From assembly GCA_002633025.1 (NCBI GenBank), contig NMRB01000040.1, positions 301,316-365,315 of the forward strand: DNA of 64,000 bases. Direction: 5' to 3'. Of the stretch, positions 24,101 through 34,619 are shown piece after piece (position 1 is the stretch's first letter; every line of letters starts with the position of its first letter). The translations under genes were made by a program, and so were the position numbers. This stretch comes from Notospermus geniculatus. Its lineage: Eukaryota; Nemertea; Pilidiophora; Heteronemertea; Lineidae. The notes beneath the pieces are model-generated. The model saw only the letters and a program-made list of their open reading frames with translations. It was not told where the DNA came from and searched no databases.

Positions 24101-27100
24101 TTCTTTATACTTTCAGAGCATTGGAGCAGGTTTTTTCATTGTCCCCATACTGGGCCTGGTTGAAACCATTGCTATTGGGAAAGCATTTGGTGAGTGTTTT
24201 CAGATAAATCATCTGGTGTTGATAGTGTAGTATTAGGTCGAGTAGTGTGGGGAAGTTTAGGGGGAAATGGACACTTGCTTGTTTCATGATTTCATTTTTG
24301 GGCTGATCTTAGTCCACAAAACGTTATCATCTCAGCAGTACTGACTTGGGTGGTCTTGTTTCGAGGTGGTTTTTGCTGGGTACTAGGCCCACTGCCTGGA
24401 TAACATTGGTTGTATGAGAGTTGGTATCTTGTTATACTCTGTTCAAAAGACTTAAGAAGTAGAGAATGTCTACATCTAGAACTTCCAGTTCGATCCTGGA
24501 AAGCAAATATACATGTACTTCTCTGACACCGTCTGCTGTTTTTCACCTCATTCAGAGAGGAAAAATCGTGAAGAAGAGAGATTAGCTGAAACAGCTTTGA
24601 GGAAAAAGGGTCGCTTCATCTATCAGTTACTGAATGACCCGTCAGCCGAGTCTGGTAGGGGTATTAAACTGATCTTACACTCAGTTCAATGTTCCTTCCT
24701 AATTCTGACTTCACTTTATAGTACAGTCGACTCTCGTTATACCGCCAGTGGCGGTACAACGAGTGTATTATTGCTGGCAATGTTGAAATGCCTTCAAGCG
24801 AGAAAGTCAGTTGTCTGTGGCGGTATAACGATGGGCGGTGTAACGAGAGGACTGTATCTCACTTCAACACTGCTAATAATCTATAAGGCACTTCAGAAAA
24901 AATAGGTGAAAAAGACCACCACTGAATTCTGTTTATACTATCACAATCACAGCGGGGTCACCACAAAGACCACTGCAAGTCTGACACACCCTAGGCCTAT
25001 AGTGCTTGGTCTATCTGAAGGCATTTTCCTCAGTTCACACTGCTTATCTGATCAGACGTAATTACCACCTTAAGAGACACGACCTCGTTCACCTGAACCC
25101 TTGCACCATCTCTCCATGTTGTCATCATTGTTGACTTACTGGTTTGTTTACGATCTGCAAGGCGATGGTGACACTTCTTGTGAGAGCTTTCCCATGGCTT
25201 TCTATGGGCAAGTCCATAGAAAACTATGGGTGGGATGTCTGTGACCGTGGTCAAGGTTTAAGCCATAAGGAAACAAACAATGATCAATAGCCCATTGTGA
25301 GCCAACTTGTGCAGCAAGAAAATTCTCATATTGAGGAGCACATTAAGCCGTAACCACAATAACCAGTAACGATACGTAATGTAGTTATTTTGTTGAACAA
25401 TTCTAATGTAACACGAGCAAAGGGATGGTATCTCGGCTATCTCTCTCAGCTCATCCGTGTTCTTCACCTCAAACATTGCATGTTGACCCCTCGTTAACAA
25501 GACCACCTGTTGTCAGTCCACTTGTTACTTGATTATTGGAGTTCAGTATTTGATTGTTTTGTACCAATAGTTTGCCAGCTAATTTCTGTGAGATACGCAT
25601 TACTTTGCTCCCTCATCAAGCAGAGTTTAGGAAGAGGACTCCTGAAACTTGCAGCTGATTTTAACTTCTAACAGTTGTAAGCTACCGGTAACTCTTTCTT
25701 TGGTCTTTCCTTTCAGCTCGCAAAAACAATTACAGGATTCACCCCAGTCAAGAGTTAATAGCCATTGGTAAGTCACACTTTGACTCTACCCTACAAATAC
25801 ATGTACTACTGTTATTGGACTTACCGGTACCAGCGATGCAGTCACCATAGCTTTCTGCATTACTGACAAATCCTTAAGTGGTCTACTTTCGGTAGCAAAG
25901 TTAACGGAATTTGCAGTCAGTTTCCTGTTTCTTTACGGTGACTTTGAATCCCTAACCATTAAACATTTTTATCATTGTCAGGTGTGTCTAATGTCGTTGG
26001 TTCCTTCGTTGGGTCGTACCCTGTAACTGGGAGTTTCTCTAGGTAAGTCTCTTTATGCTGAACCGGGATGCTGAATTAGAACTTCCACATAGAAGAAGGA
26101 AAGCCCAAAATTTCATGTCTGTTTGACCCATCAATGACCTTCAAAATATCATTCCATCCCACATGAGAGGAAAATTTTGAATGCATTGGCAAAGATCACC
26201 CAAATTTCTCTAAGTCTTCTTTCAACTTAAACATTTGGAGAAAGACAGGAACTCAGTGCTAGTGAGTCCCTCACAATGGTCAATTGGACTTATTCATGTG
26301 AAGTTGACCAGACAGGGTTGAAATCTAACGTCACATATCCCATCTTACTTTCAGAACTGCTGTCAACTCGCAGAGTGGCGTCAAGACACCCGCTGGCGGG
26401 ATTGTTACTGGTGAGCTCAGTTTGATCACATTAGATTGAAAACCAGCATTGCTGGATGTTACACTGTCACTGCAGTAAGCTCATCCGGTGCTTCTGCAAT
26501 GGAGAATTCCTGATGATCTTTGAACACCTGTTTGTGAATTCAAGAACCACATCACTCTTCATTTCTCCCACTTCTCTCTCATTGACATGTTTGAGGAGGA
26601 GTTCAGTGCTCTTGCTATGCCAAGTTTCATCTGGAACCTGTTTAACCCCTTCCCTACATTTCATTATTACCACTCTAAATCTTTGAATTACGTCGAACAC
26701 TCTGTCGCTGAACGAAATCAGTTACGAACTGATCCATACACCCCCCCAAGACCAATCAGTAAAGTGTCGTCACAAGTAGAGCCAAGGGCCTACTGCTTCG
26801 CCACAATTCTACTGCCGCAACATGGCCACCGAAGCCGTGCAACTGTGAAAGGCAACACAGCTGTGTTAGTGTAGAATGGCCTTCAGAAGTCCTGGTATAA
26901 CGGTGAATAAACAGACCAGACCAACATAGACCTCCTATTGATCGTGTCACTCAGGAACACCTGGCTCGCGGTACCGATGTGTACAGATGATGTGGCCTTT
27001 TCGTGTTGCACCTGCTGCAGTGTGTGGAATGTAATGAAATAGTGACAGATGTCTTCTAAGTCAATAGACTTTCTGACATTTTGATGGATTATGTGTTTGG

Positions 27101-30100
27101 ACTTCGGTGACCTGAGCAAAGGTGACCAAGGAGGAAAACGTGTCAAAATAAGATGCTTCCTTGTTTTAAATCAGGTTGTCATGGACCAAGGTAGAGTTCC
27201 TGTTCAGTGCAAATAAAGGTCATTGCATGACGGTGAAAAGGGACATGAACAATACCTTCATCCTGACCCAAACTCAAACGTCACTTCCGATCAGGAATCA
27301 TCAGGTTTAACCCTAGTTACTTGTTTAAATCAAGTTGTTATTTCCTTCCAGGTGCTGTTGTGATGATCGCTCTCGCCTTCCTCACCCCGTGGTTCTATTT
27401 CATTCCCAAATCAACACTTGGTGCGGTTATCATTAGCGCTGTGATACAAATGGTTGAAGTTAGCGTTTTGAGAAAAATGTGGCAAGTACGAAGTGAGTAT
27501 TATAGAAATAACCGAGATTTAGTCTTGAAAGATGTAGAAAATGAACTGGAAACTTCAGATATTTTGATTAGAAGAGAGGAGTAATTGGTCAATTCTTTCT
27601 TTCAGAACTTGATCTCATTCCATGGGGCTTCACGTTTATATTTTCATTTGTGCTTGGCATAGAGGTAAGTTCTATCCACACCACATCATGACACACTGTT
27701 CTGTGTCTCTTGTTTTGACTCTGGCTCATTTGAACTTCGGCACTCGTGATGATGGCACGGCTGGTACCTCATCATGAGTAACCTCCTTCTTTTGTTACCC
27801 CTCCCCTTCCCCCGTGGAATCTCTTACCCCCCCCCCCCCCCCGTGGGATCTCTGTTGTGGACGAAGGGGAGTCTACCATCGTGAGCTACAAGTGCCGTTC
27901 TACCACAATATCAACATTAGGAGCCTTGATAGCCGAGTGGTTATCACGTCCGCTCAGCAAGCGGCAGGTCCCGGGTTCGAATCCCGTAGAATTATGGAAT
28001 TTGTTCTCTTTACAGTATGGTATTCTTATTGGTATTGGTATCAACCTACTGATGTTGTTATTTACACAAGCAAGACCATCAACTCTGGTAAGTAATGAGG
28101 ATTTATCAAGATCTTTTTTGATTTTCGTAACTTTCAATGAGACAGGAATAGATGCCAAATCATTTATGCTCTGAAATTTGGCAAAAATGCGTGTGGTTAC
28201 ATGTACCGGTATGTCTCTGGATGAACTGTTGGGGATAACAAGCGACAGTATCTCGCTATCAAAGGCCGAATTCAGGCAATTTTACTTTTGACTGGGAGGT
28301 TGTAGGATTTCATTAGTTCACAGGAGAAAAGTCGCAGTGAATATAACGTCTGCTCAAATTTACTGTTTTCTGTTGCAGGTCATCAATAAAGAGATTGTTA
28401 TTGTCCAGTTTGAGCTCGGTATCACATTCCCTGCGATAGACTACGTTGCCTCAAAGCTCAACAAAGCTGCATTTAGAAGTAAGTATGGATCCCCTCGCTA
28501 GAAGGTCTTTTGTGTTTCACCCTTGAGTACAAACTGGTCACTATTCTTCATCCTTTCCTTGCCCCAAAATTTTCACCATGAACTATCTCCTTTATAGATA
28601 GGACATCCCCATATCCAGGGACAGATCCAGTATTTCGGGAAAGAGGGGAGCACACTGTGGTAGAAACATTGAAATCTGCGGTGAATTTCAATGATTTGCT
28701 TCAAATTTGAGAATTTCACGGTCGATTTTAAAGATTTTTTGGCCGAAAGGGGGGGGGGCGAGCGGCGGGTGTGCCCCCCCCTTGGATCCGCACCTGATAT
28801 CAGTATCTTACAGCTTCTCAAATATGAGTGCATTAGTCTGTTTTGTTTGATCATAGCTTGAACTTTCTTCTGCAGCTGACCCTCCGAAAAACGTCATAAT
28901 TGATTGCAGTCATATAAGTGCTCTTGACTACACATCCATTCACGTGAGTATTGTGTGTTTGTATTGAAGTCATCTCGGACTCATCTTGAACCATCACGGG
29001 TTCATATTGCTATGTCTTTGGACTTCAATCTGTAGTCCGAAGGCGAAGTGACTATAGGCCTTGATTTTGTATTTGTATTTGTATTTCATTTTTCCGTCAG
29101 GGCCGACGCTATAGCATTATTGGCCCTGGTAAGTACGGAGGAGGCCATCACAAGCTACTCAAAAGGAGTAGCAAGCCTCAAAAGGAGGCCATCACAAGCT
29201 ATAGGCCTTGATACTTCAAGATGTCTCAGACTGGGCCAAACTTACTGCAATGTTAAGTTGGTGCTAAAACACTGAACACTTTCAAATTAAGTATACTTAT
29301 ACTTATTCAGACTTCAATCTGTAGTCCAAAGGCGAAGTGACCATAGGCCTTGATAACTCAAGATGTCTTAGACTGGGCCAACCATTGCAATATGAAATTG
29401 CTGCTGGAATACTCAACATTTTCAAACTAAGTCTACTTATACAAAGAATAAAGTGAGGATTGCAGTGAACACTTACTGCCTGCAGAGCTTCACTGCCTGA
29501 GACATGTTTTATTTCAAAGATATCTCCTCACTAAAAGTGGACTATTCACGCCGAGTCAAAGATTCCACAGAACAGTTTCCGGACCGGCCGCCGCAATGCA
29601 TTTACCAGTTGTTGTTACGAATAAGACGGGTTGTTTTATTATTTTTGGTTCACCCCCTCAACCAAATCTGTGCCATGAACGGAGCTGCAGATTCCCATCT
29701 CCCCTTTGTGAAAAATTGTTTCTAAATGGTGCAAATGTATCTTTTTTTCAGGGTTTCCATGAGATTTTAGAAGATTTCCACGACAAAGATGTTACCATAG
29801 TCTTCGCTTGTTTAAAGGTGCGTGCTGTGGAAATTGCATAATCTTACTTGTCAGCAAGATATTAATGTCTGAATCTGATTGACCATGTTGGGATTTGAAA
29901 TGTGATGCTTCAGGCTTGGTTGAGGGCAACAAACACAAGTGGTGTGTGTGTCAACCTTGATTTGAATGACTGGTATACTTGATATCAATTGATTGGTTTG
30001 ACTTTTTCAGACTCATCTTCTGGACATTTTCCTGAAAGCCAACATGCCCCACTTCCGGCACGCGGGTACGCTCAACGACGCCTGGGCCATGATTGAAGGT

Positions 30101-33100
30101 GAGTGCTGATCCCGCCAAACTTGGTGGGAAATTTGACAAACATAGCTGATAGGTCTTTGCATGAGCATTGAGGCATGTTGAGCTCAGAAAATCTTAGCCG
30201 ATGAGCTGTCAGGGAGGTCATGTAATGTAATAGACCACTGCCAAAAGTCCATCAAGGTATACGATGACCTGCTCATGCATGGTCAAATGCACAGTGCGTG
30301 CACCATACATTTCACACGGTGATTGGACTTGATGCTCATCCATGTTCCAAACTGCCAAATTTTTGATCAAATATTATTTTCTGAATGTGGTACGCTCATG
30401 CAGAGACGATCAGCTCAGTATTGTGCCATTAAATCTTCCACCCTACATTTTGTTCACATGGGTGCACGTTTAGGTTTTATTTCATTGTAGTCCAAGTGTT
30501 CCCTGCATGTTCACAAACACGTAGCCTCCTTAAATCAATTCCTTTAATTTCCACTCGTCACTTTTCAGTTTTGGACACCGGTAATATCCCAAATGTCCAT
30601 GATTCCACATTATTGTCAAAGTTGTGTTGTTTTTTTCATTTCCACATTTATTGATCATTTGTCATAAAATCCTGTTCTTATTTCCTGTTCGTGTTCATTA
30701 GCACTTGTTAACCTTCATTTAATGTTTTTGATTTCATCAGAAAATGCCAATAAATTGGTCAATTCTGAACCTTTAGGCCCGTTGGATCAACCTATAAATA
30801 CAGATCTGTAAAGGTAACCATGGTGACAAACACGTATAATGACCTTGACATGGCGTAGCAAGAACTGATGATGATGATTCAGTTGGGAATCTCCGCATCC
30901 AAGATCTTCCCCATTTTCGTAGAGTGTACTGTGATCATCATCATCAGTTGTTGCTAAAGCTGCTCATCCAATAATTCTCTGTGTGTTTCTGGTAAAACGA
31001 TTGACCTGGTGTGACTACCGGTATGCTAAAAAGGACCCGTCTCTCTTTCTGCACATTGGAGTGACTTTTAATCAGCACATTTTTCTAGGCATCCCAGGTT
31101 GCACCTCTCCCCCAGGAGGCTTTGCTCATCTTTTCGCTGCGTATGTTGCCTGGATACAAGCGGGCAATGCCCACTGCTGTTTGGCTGTGTAACGACAAGA
31201 ATGCAGAAATGTGACCCGGCACAACAAAATGAGTCGGAAGTCGCACAGAAGAAGACCGAAGTTGACACCAGACAACAACTACAGAAATCGACAAAGTCAA
31301 ATTTCACAATGGGCAGACAATCCTGAAATCAAACGAACCGTTGGTGTCACCTTGGACATGTTCGGTCTTCTTCTGTGCGCATTCCGACTCATTTTGCTGT
31401 GCCGGGCCACAAATGTCAAAATGTGTTGAATGTGAATAAGAATGTTACAGATTGAGGACTTAGTTCCCATGATGTCCCCAGTTTCCCTGATGTCCCCAGT
31501 TTCCCTGATGTCCCCAGTTTCCCTGATGTCCCCTGTTTCCCTGGTGTCCCCAGTTTCCCTGATGTCCCCAAGTTCACACAAGTAGCCCCTCCCCTGATGA
31601 TTCATAGGCAGCATACGGAGCGAAAAGTTCGATGTATAACCTCTGAAAACACAGACTTATTTGAAGTTCAGGAAGTGACATTATCATTTATTTCTCATTC
31701 ACATCTGTATAACTTAACAAATGCCACGACATGATGCTGCCAGTGATTGGATCGACGTGCAGCTTTTCAATCTTCTCACAGATTCATGACGGGATTTCTC
31801 TCCTAACATATCCTAATTCAGTTCCGGTGAAGGAAGCAGTTGTTCCCCTCATTCTCCGTAACAATGTGACTTCATCCCCTTTTTATCCCCCATTCCACCC
31901 TCATAACATGATTAACGTATATGATTGTTTTCAGAACTCCGTGGAGATGACCCACGTCAACTGTTACTGGGATCAGACCAGCTCAGAAGCCGTTCTCCTT
32001 TGAGCATTAACGCTTCTCTTACTGTGTGATGGGAACTATATCGTCCACGGTGTGCAAGATATTTTTATCAGCATCTACGTTGCTTGCGACTGTGCACATC
32101 GCCCAGATGCTTCATTCTCGTGGTTAGCCCGAGTCACTGCCTCACTAATGATCCAAGTCACTGGCTCACTAATGATCTGAGTCACTGTCTCACTAATGAT
32201 CTGAGTCACTGCCTCACTAATGATCTGAGTCACTGCCTCACTAATGATCTGAGTCACCGCCTCAGTAATGATCAGAATCACTTCCTGACCTATGATCTGA
32301 GGAACTTCGACACTGAAAGTGTGAAGTCCTATGATAAGCCCCTCTCAGCTGAGGGTTGCATGGTCTGATCTGATTTTTGTACCACCTATCTCAAATCAGA
32401 GAATGGAATTATAACTCTAGCATGAAATGGATCAGTGACTCGGGCACCTCGCCAGAGAATTAACCTACGCCACTTGCATTGCAGCTCCTCCCCAATCTTT
32501 GCTGTTCTACAATCCTTCCTTTGGAAAGTACCCTGAGCTACCGGTAACTTATGGGGTGTCTCATAAAACTGACATCTCCTACCTAAAAGGGGTCACGTAT
32601 TTGAATGCGTGGAGATGGAGACTCCCGAGAGGGAAGACTTGATAACTACATGTAGTATATGGTGCGATCTCAATATGATTTGTGGTTGGATTGTAGCAAC
32701 TAGAAGGATTGGAAAGAAAGGAGGCGAGCATGGATGCCTAACCTGCTGACACCAAGCAAACCATTGCTTCATGACTGTAGAGAGTGCCATCCCCACTATA
32801 CTAATCAATAGCACTTCAAATTTCATTGAATCAGTGCCTGCCTTGGAAATCCTGGCCCGTATTCTACGTAGAAGCCGCCTTAACTCTAAGATCCACTTTA
32901 AGCTTTTGTATTCTGCCCTGCAAACAATAGCTAAAGGTAACCTTAGAGTAAAGGAACCTTCTAGAATATACGTCCCCCTTCCGATGTGTGATGTCCCGAT
33001 TCCATTCCAGGCCCCAGGAAATCCCAGAATTCCTCTCCTCCCTCGCCATTCCCATGTAACATGTTAGGATTTCCAAGGTCAATAAACATCATGAGCATGT

Positions 33101-33786
33101 CATGCCAATTTCATGTACCGGTATAACAAACGAGAAAATCTAATTCATTCATGAGGGGGGTCTAGTGTTAGAAAAGGGGTAGTGATCACAAAACGAAACC
33201 ATAAGATATGACGGATGTTTGCTCGGGGTTGTTCAAATGATTTGCTTGTGTTCCCCCCGCATGTATCACTAGCCAACACATCATTTAATATTGTACATAT
33301 TGTACATACTGTAGTAATTGCTGCTTTTCAAACCATATAGTGATTGGCCTTTGGGGACGTAATGTAGTTTGATTGTGCAGAATTAGGCTGAAACCATCTG
33401 ATGGCTTTTTCAGAAAGCTGAATGTGTAAGCAGTGAATAGTGTACACTTTCTGTATGGGATTTGGTGCTACAGACTTTGAAGTTGCTTTGCTGGGTACAG
33501 ACTGAGACATATTGGCAGATATCTGGGTTGGGTTTAATAGCCGATTCCTCTCTTTCTTCAAGAATGGATGGCGATATGCGTGATAGTTAGGATGCGTAAT
33601 AACGAGGACTAAGTCCCATGAGGGTCTTCATTCTTTCTTCATGATTTGTTTCAAAAACTGATTTTGTCTCTGCCATTTTCAGATGAGCGAGAGCCTGTCT
33701 CGGAAGATGGAAGTCCCGGTGGAAGACTTCTTCCAGTTAATCATGACGGTGTATTTAGTCCGAGAAATGATGTCATGGAGTTGTAG
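21187..33786 (+). CDS. SLC26A11: SLC26A11-like sodium-independent sulfate/anion transporter
   Basis: Eighteen exons in perfect phase: 21187-21289, 21440-21644, 22139-22224, 22609-22688, 23044-23189, 23587-23783, 24117-24189, 25717-25767, 25982-26042, 26355-26410, 27352-27492, 27606-27664, 28016-28087, 28379-28478, 28876-28943, 29752-29817, 30011-30098, 33683-33786. They give 584 residues plus stop. SLC26 proteins exchange anions across membranes through a SulP transport core and a cytoplasmic STAS domain. Seen here are the first core helix [80 protein letters not shown] and a STAS domain with [13 protein letters not shown]. The match runs colinearly with SLC26A11 rather than the SLC26A1-6 branch. 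The N-terminal cytoplasmic part is not in this set; exons 1a and 1b are candidates. A cassette exon and an alternative end are listed separately. Confidence 0.92.
22825..23035 (+). repeat. tRNA-derived SINE in transporter intron
   Basis: GGTGGCACAGTTGTTCAGACGG-type head with B box AGAGGTTCAAGTCCTGG, then the same body as the element at 16973 (GGTCTGAAAGGATCAAGTGA). It ends just before the acceptor of the exon at 23044. Confidence 0.65.
23844..24015. repeat. MITE with TACAGTCCTCCCTCGCT ends
   Basis: Begins TACAGTCCTCCCTCGCTCTT and ends AGCGAGGGGGGGGACTGTA, with internal TTACGAAC/GTTCGTAAT repeats. TA ends and a CAGTC terminus resemble pogo-type MITEs. Confidence 0.7.
24556..24654 (+). CDS. 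Candidate 33-codon cassette exon of the SLC26A11-like gene
   Basis: 99 bases between acceptor CTCATTCAG and donor GTAGGG, open in the frame set by the preceding exon (phase 1 in, phase 1 out). Inclusion or skipping both preserve the transporter frame. It would insert a very charged segment ([20 protein letters not shown] and following) between IAIGKAF and ARKNNYRI, a cytoplasmic loop that is uninterrupted in known relatives. No homologue of the peptide is recognised. Use in mRNA is unproven. Confidence 0.45.
24722..24856. repeat. pogo-like MITE, 135 bases
   Basis: Ends TACAGTCGACTCTCGTTATA and its near complement TAACGAGAGGACTGTA, flanked by TA, with internal GGCGGTATAACG blocks. CAGTC..CTCGTTATA termini are typical of pogo-derived MITEs. 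Confidence 0.75.
27918..27995 (+). repeat. tRNA-like sequence (SINE head or tRNA relic)
   Basis: TAGCCGAGTGG is a perfect A box and GGTTCGAATCC a perfect B box, with a 4-base anticodon stem (CCGC/GCGG). The putative loop TCAGCAA would read AGC but has C instead of the invariant U33, and the acceptor arms do not pair. It is therefore not a working tRNA gene. It ends about 20 bases before the splice acceptor at 28015. Confidence 0.6.
29020..29440 (+). repeat. Imperfect tandem duplication in an intron
   Basis: The block ACTTCAATCTGTAGTCC plus GGCGAAGTGAC and TATAGGCCTTGAT occurs near 29020, 29205 and 29310. The following CAAGATGTCT(C/T)AGACTGGGCCAA segment occurs twice. Confidence 0.7.
31210..31411. 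repeat. MITE, TGTGACCCGGCACA family, copy 2
   Basis: Second full-length copy of the element at 17844-18046, in the last intron of the transporter gene. Confidence 0.8.
31471..31570 (+). repeat. Tandem repeat, six 18-base units
   Basis: Unit GATGTCCCCAGTTTCCCT, with single-base variants in the last three copies. The period is a multiple of three, which leaves an artificial repetitive frame open on the minus strand. Confidence 0.9.
31935..32029 (+). CDS. Candidate alternative last exon of the SLC26A11-like gene
   Basis: Good acceptor (ATTGTTTTCAG) followed by a frame that continues the transporter from the exon ending at 30098 (phase 1) for 31 codons to TGA at 32027-32029. The hydrophilic tail ends [10 protein letters not shown]. 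The regular last exon at 33683 gives a different tail ending NDVMEL. Both are plausible cytoplasmic C-termini. Expression is unproven and a chance frame of this length is possible. Confidence 0.35.
32131..32300 (+). repeat. Tandem repeat, about seven 24-base units
   Basis: Unit based on GAGTCACTGCCTCACTAATG. Outer copies are more diverged than central ones. Confidence 0.9.
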
Positions 33787-34274
33787 GCCTGGACTTATGG
33801 GTCCATGTCGTACAGACATCTGGGTCCATGGCTAATTACTGACTTGTCGCTCTATTACGATGCTATTATCTCAGGCCACCGCTGTCATTGGATAGACTAC
33901 TCGTTTCAAAGGCTCACAGCTGTGCTCATGGAGTTCCATTGCGGGAGATTCTGTCATGTGTATTTTGTGTCATCAAAAGACTTGGAGATCACGTATCAAA
34001 ATGTAGACATAAGAGTGAATGCTTTGCCTTATGTTTAGATTGCAGGCAATCTGGGGTTGTGGGCGACGTCCCACCGACAATCACACCAAATACGGAAATC
34101 CACGCCTCGCCGTTTCCCCTGGTGTCGGATGGTGCTAATGTTGAGACCTCTCCGATCATGGTATGACAAGATATGCATGTTGTGTCTTGTTTAGATTATA
34201 TTTGAGTGATATATTTAGCATGTCCTGTTACGGAAGGCAAGAATGAAACAGAAATCCTTCAAATATCTTCGTTG
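33787..34274. other. 3' flank of the transporter gene
   Basis: Presumed 3' UTR and flanking DNA. No canonical AATAAA is evident close to the stop. Later signals occur near 35566 (AATAAAAG) and 35674 (AATAAAAC), so the UTR may be long. Confidence 0.35.
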
Positions 34275-34419
34275 TGTGTTAAGGCAAAACCTAGCAAGTT
34301 ACATTTTGGTCAAATTTGAGTTGACACCATTTTTGGACTCACTAGGTTTGGTCTACTCTTCTAAAGCATATTTCTCAAAACTGAAAAAAAATTGACTTGC
34401 TATGTTTTGCCTTAACACA
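34275..34419. repeat. Foldback MITE with TGTGTTAAGGCAAAACCTAG ends
   Basis: Inverted ends TGTGTTAAGGCAAAACCTAG and ATGTTTTGCCTTAACACA, with the interior also partly self-complementary (ACCTAGCAAGT / ACTTGCTATG). Confidence 0.7.
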
Positions 34420-34444
34420 TACTGCAGCATTGTTGTGGATTGCT

Positions 34445-34617
34445 TTAAGGCCCATTTCCACTACAGCTGATTTCGCCGCAGCTTGCAACGAGAGTGCGGT
34501 TTTCACAGGCAACAGGCTGTGCATTGTTAAACCATCGAAGGATTGTCCAAAACCCTATGAAAACCACACCGTTTGCTGCAAACCACGGCAGAATCAGCTA
34601 TAGTGGAAATAGGACTG
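34445..34617. repeat. Foldback MITE, AAGGCCCATTTCCACTACAGC family, copy 1
   Basis: Ends AAGGCCCATTTCCACTACAGC-like and the near complement GCTATAGTGGAAATAGG. A related copy lies at 55942-56113 in an EF-hand gene intron. Confidence 0.65.
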
Positions 34618-34619
34618 CA

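Noticed and set aside
27918-27995. Functional tRNA-Ala(AGC) gene
   Set aside because: The acceptor arms do not pair and the anticodon loop has C at position 33.
29101-29128. 28-base mini-exon with a strong donor (CTG|GTAAGT) in the STAS intron
   Set aside because: Length is not a multiple of three and the flanking exons already align to the STAS domain without a gap.
31297-31614. Minus-strand frame with repeated RETGDI-like units
   Set aside because: It is simply the 18-base tandem repeat translated; flanking parts are a MITE.
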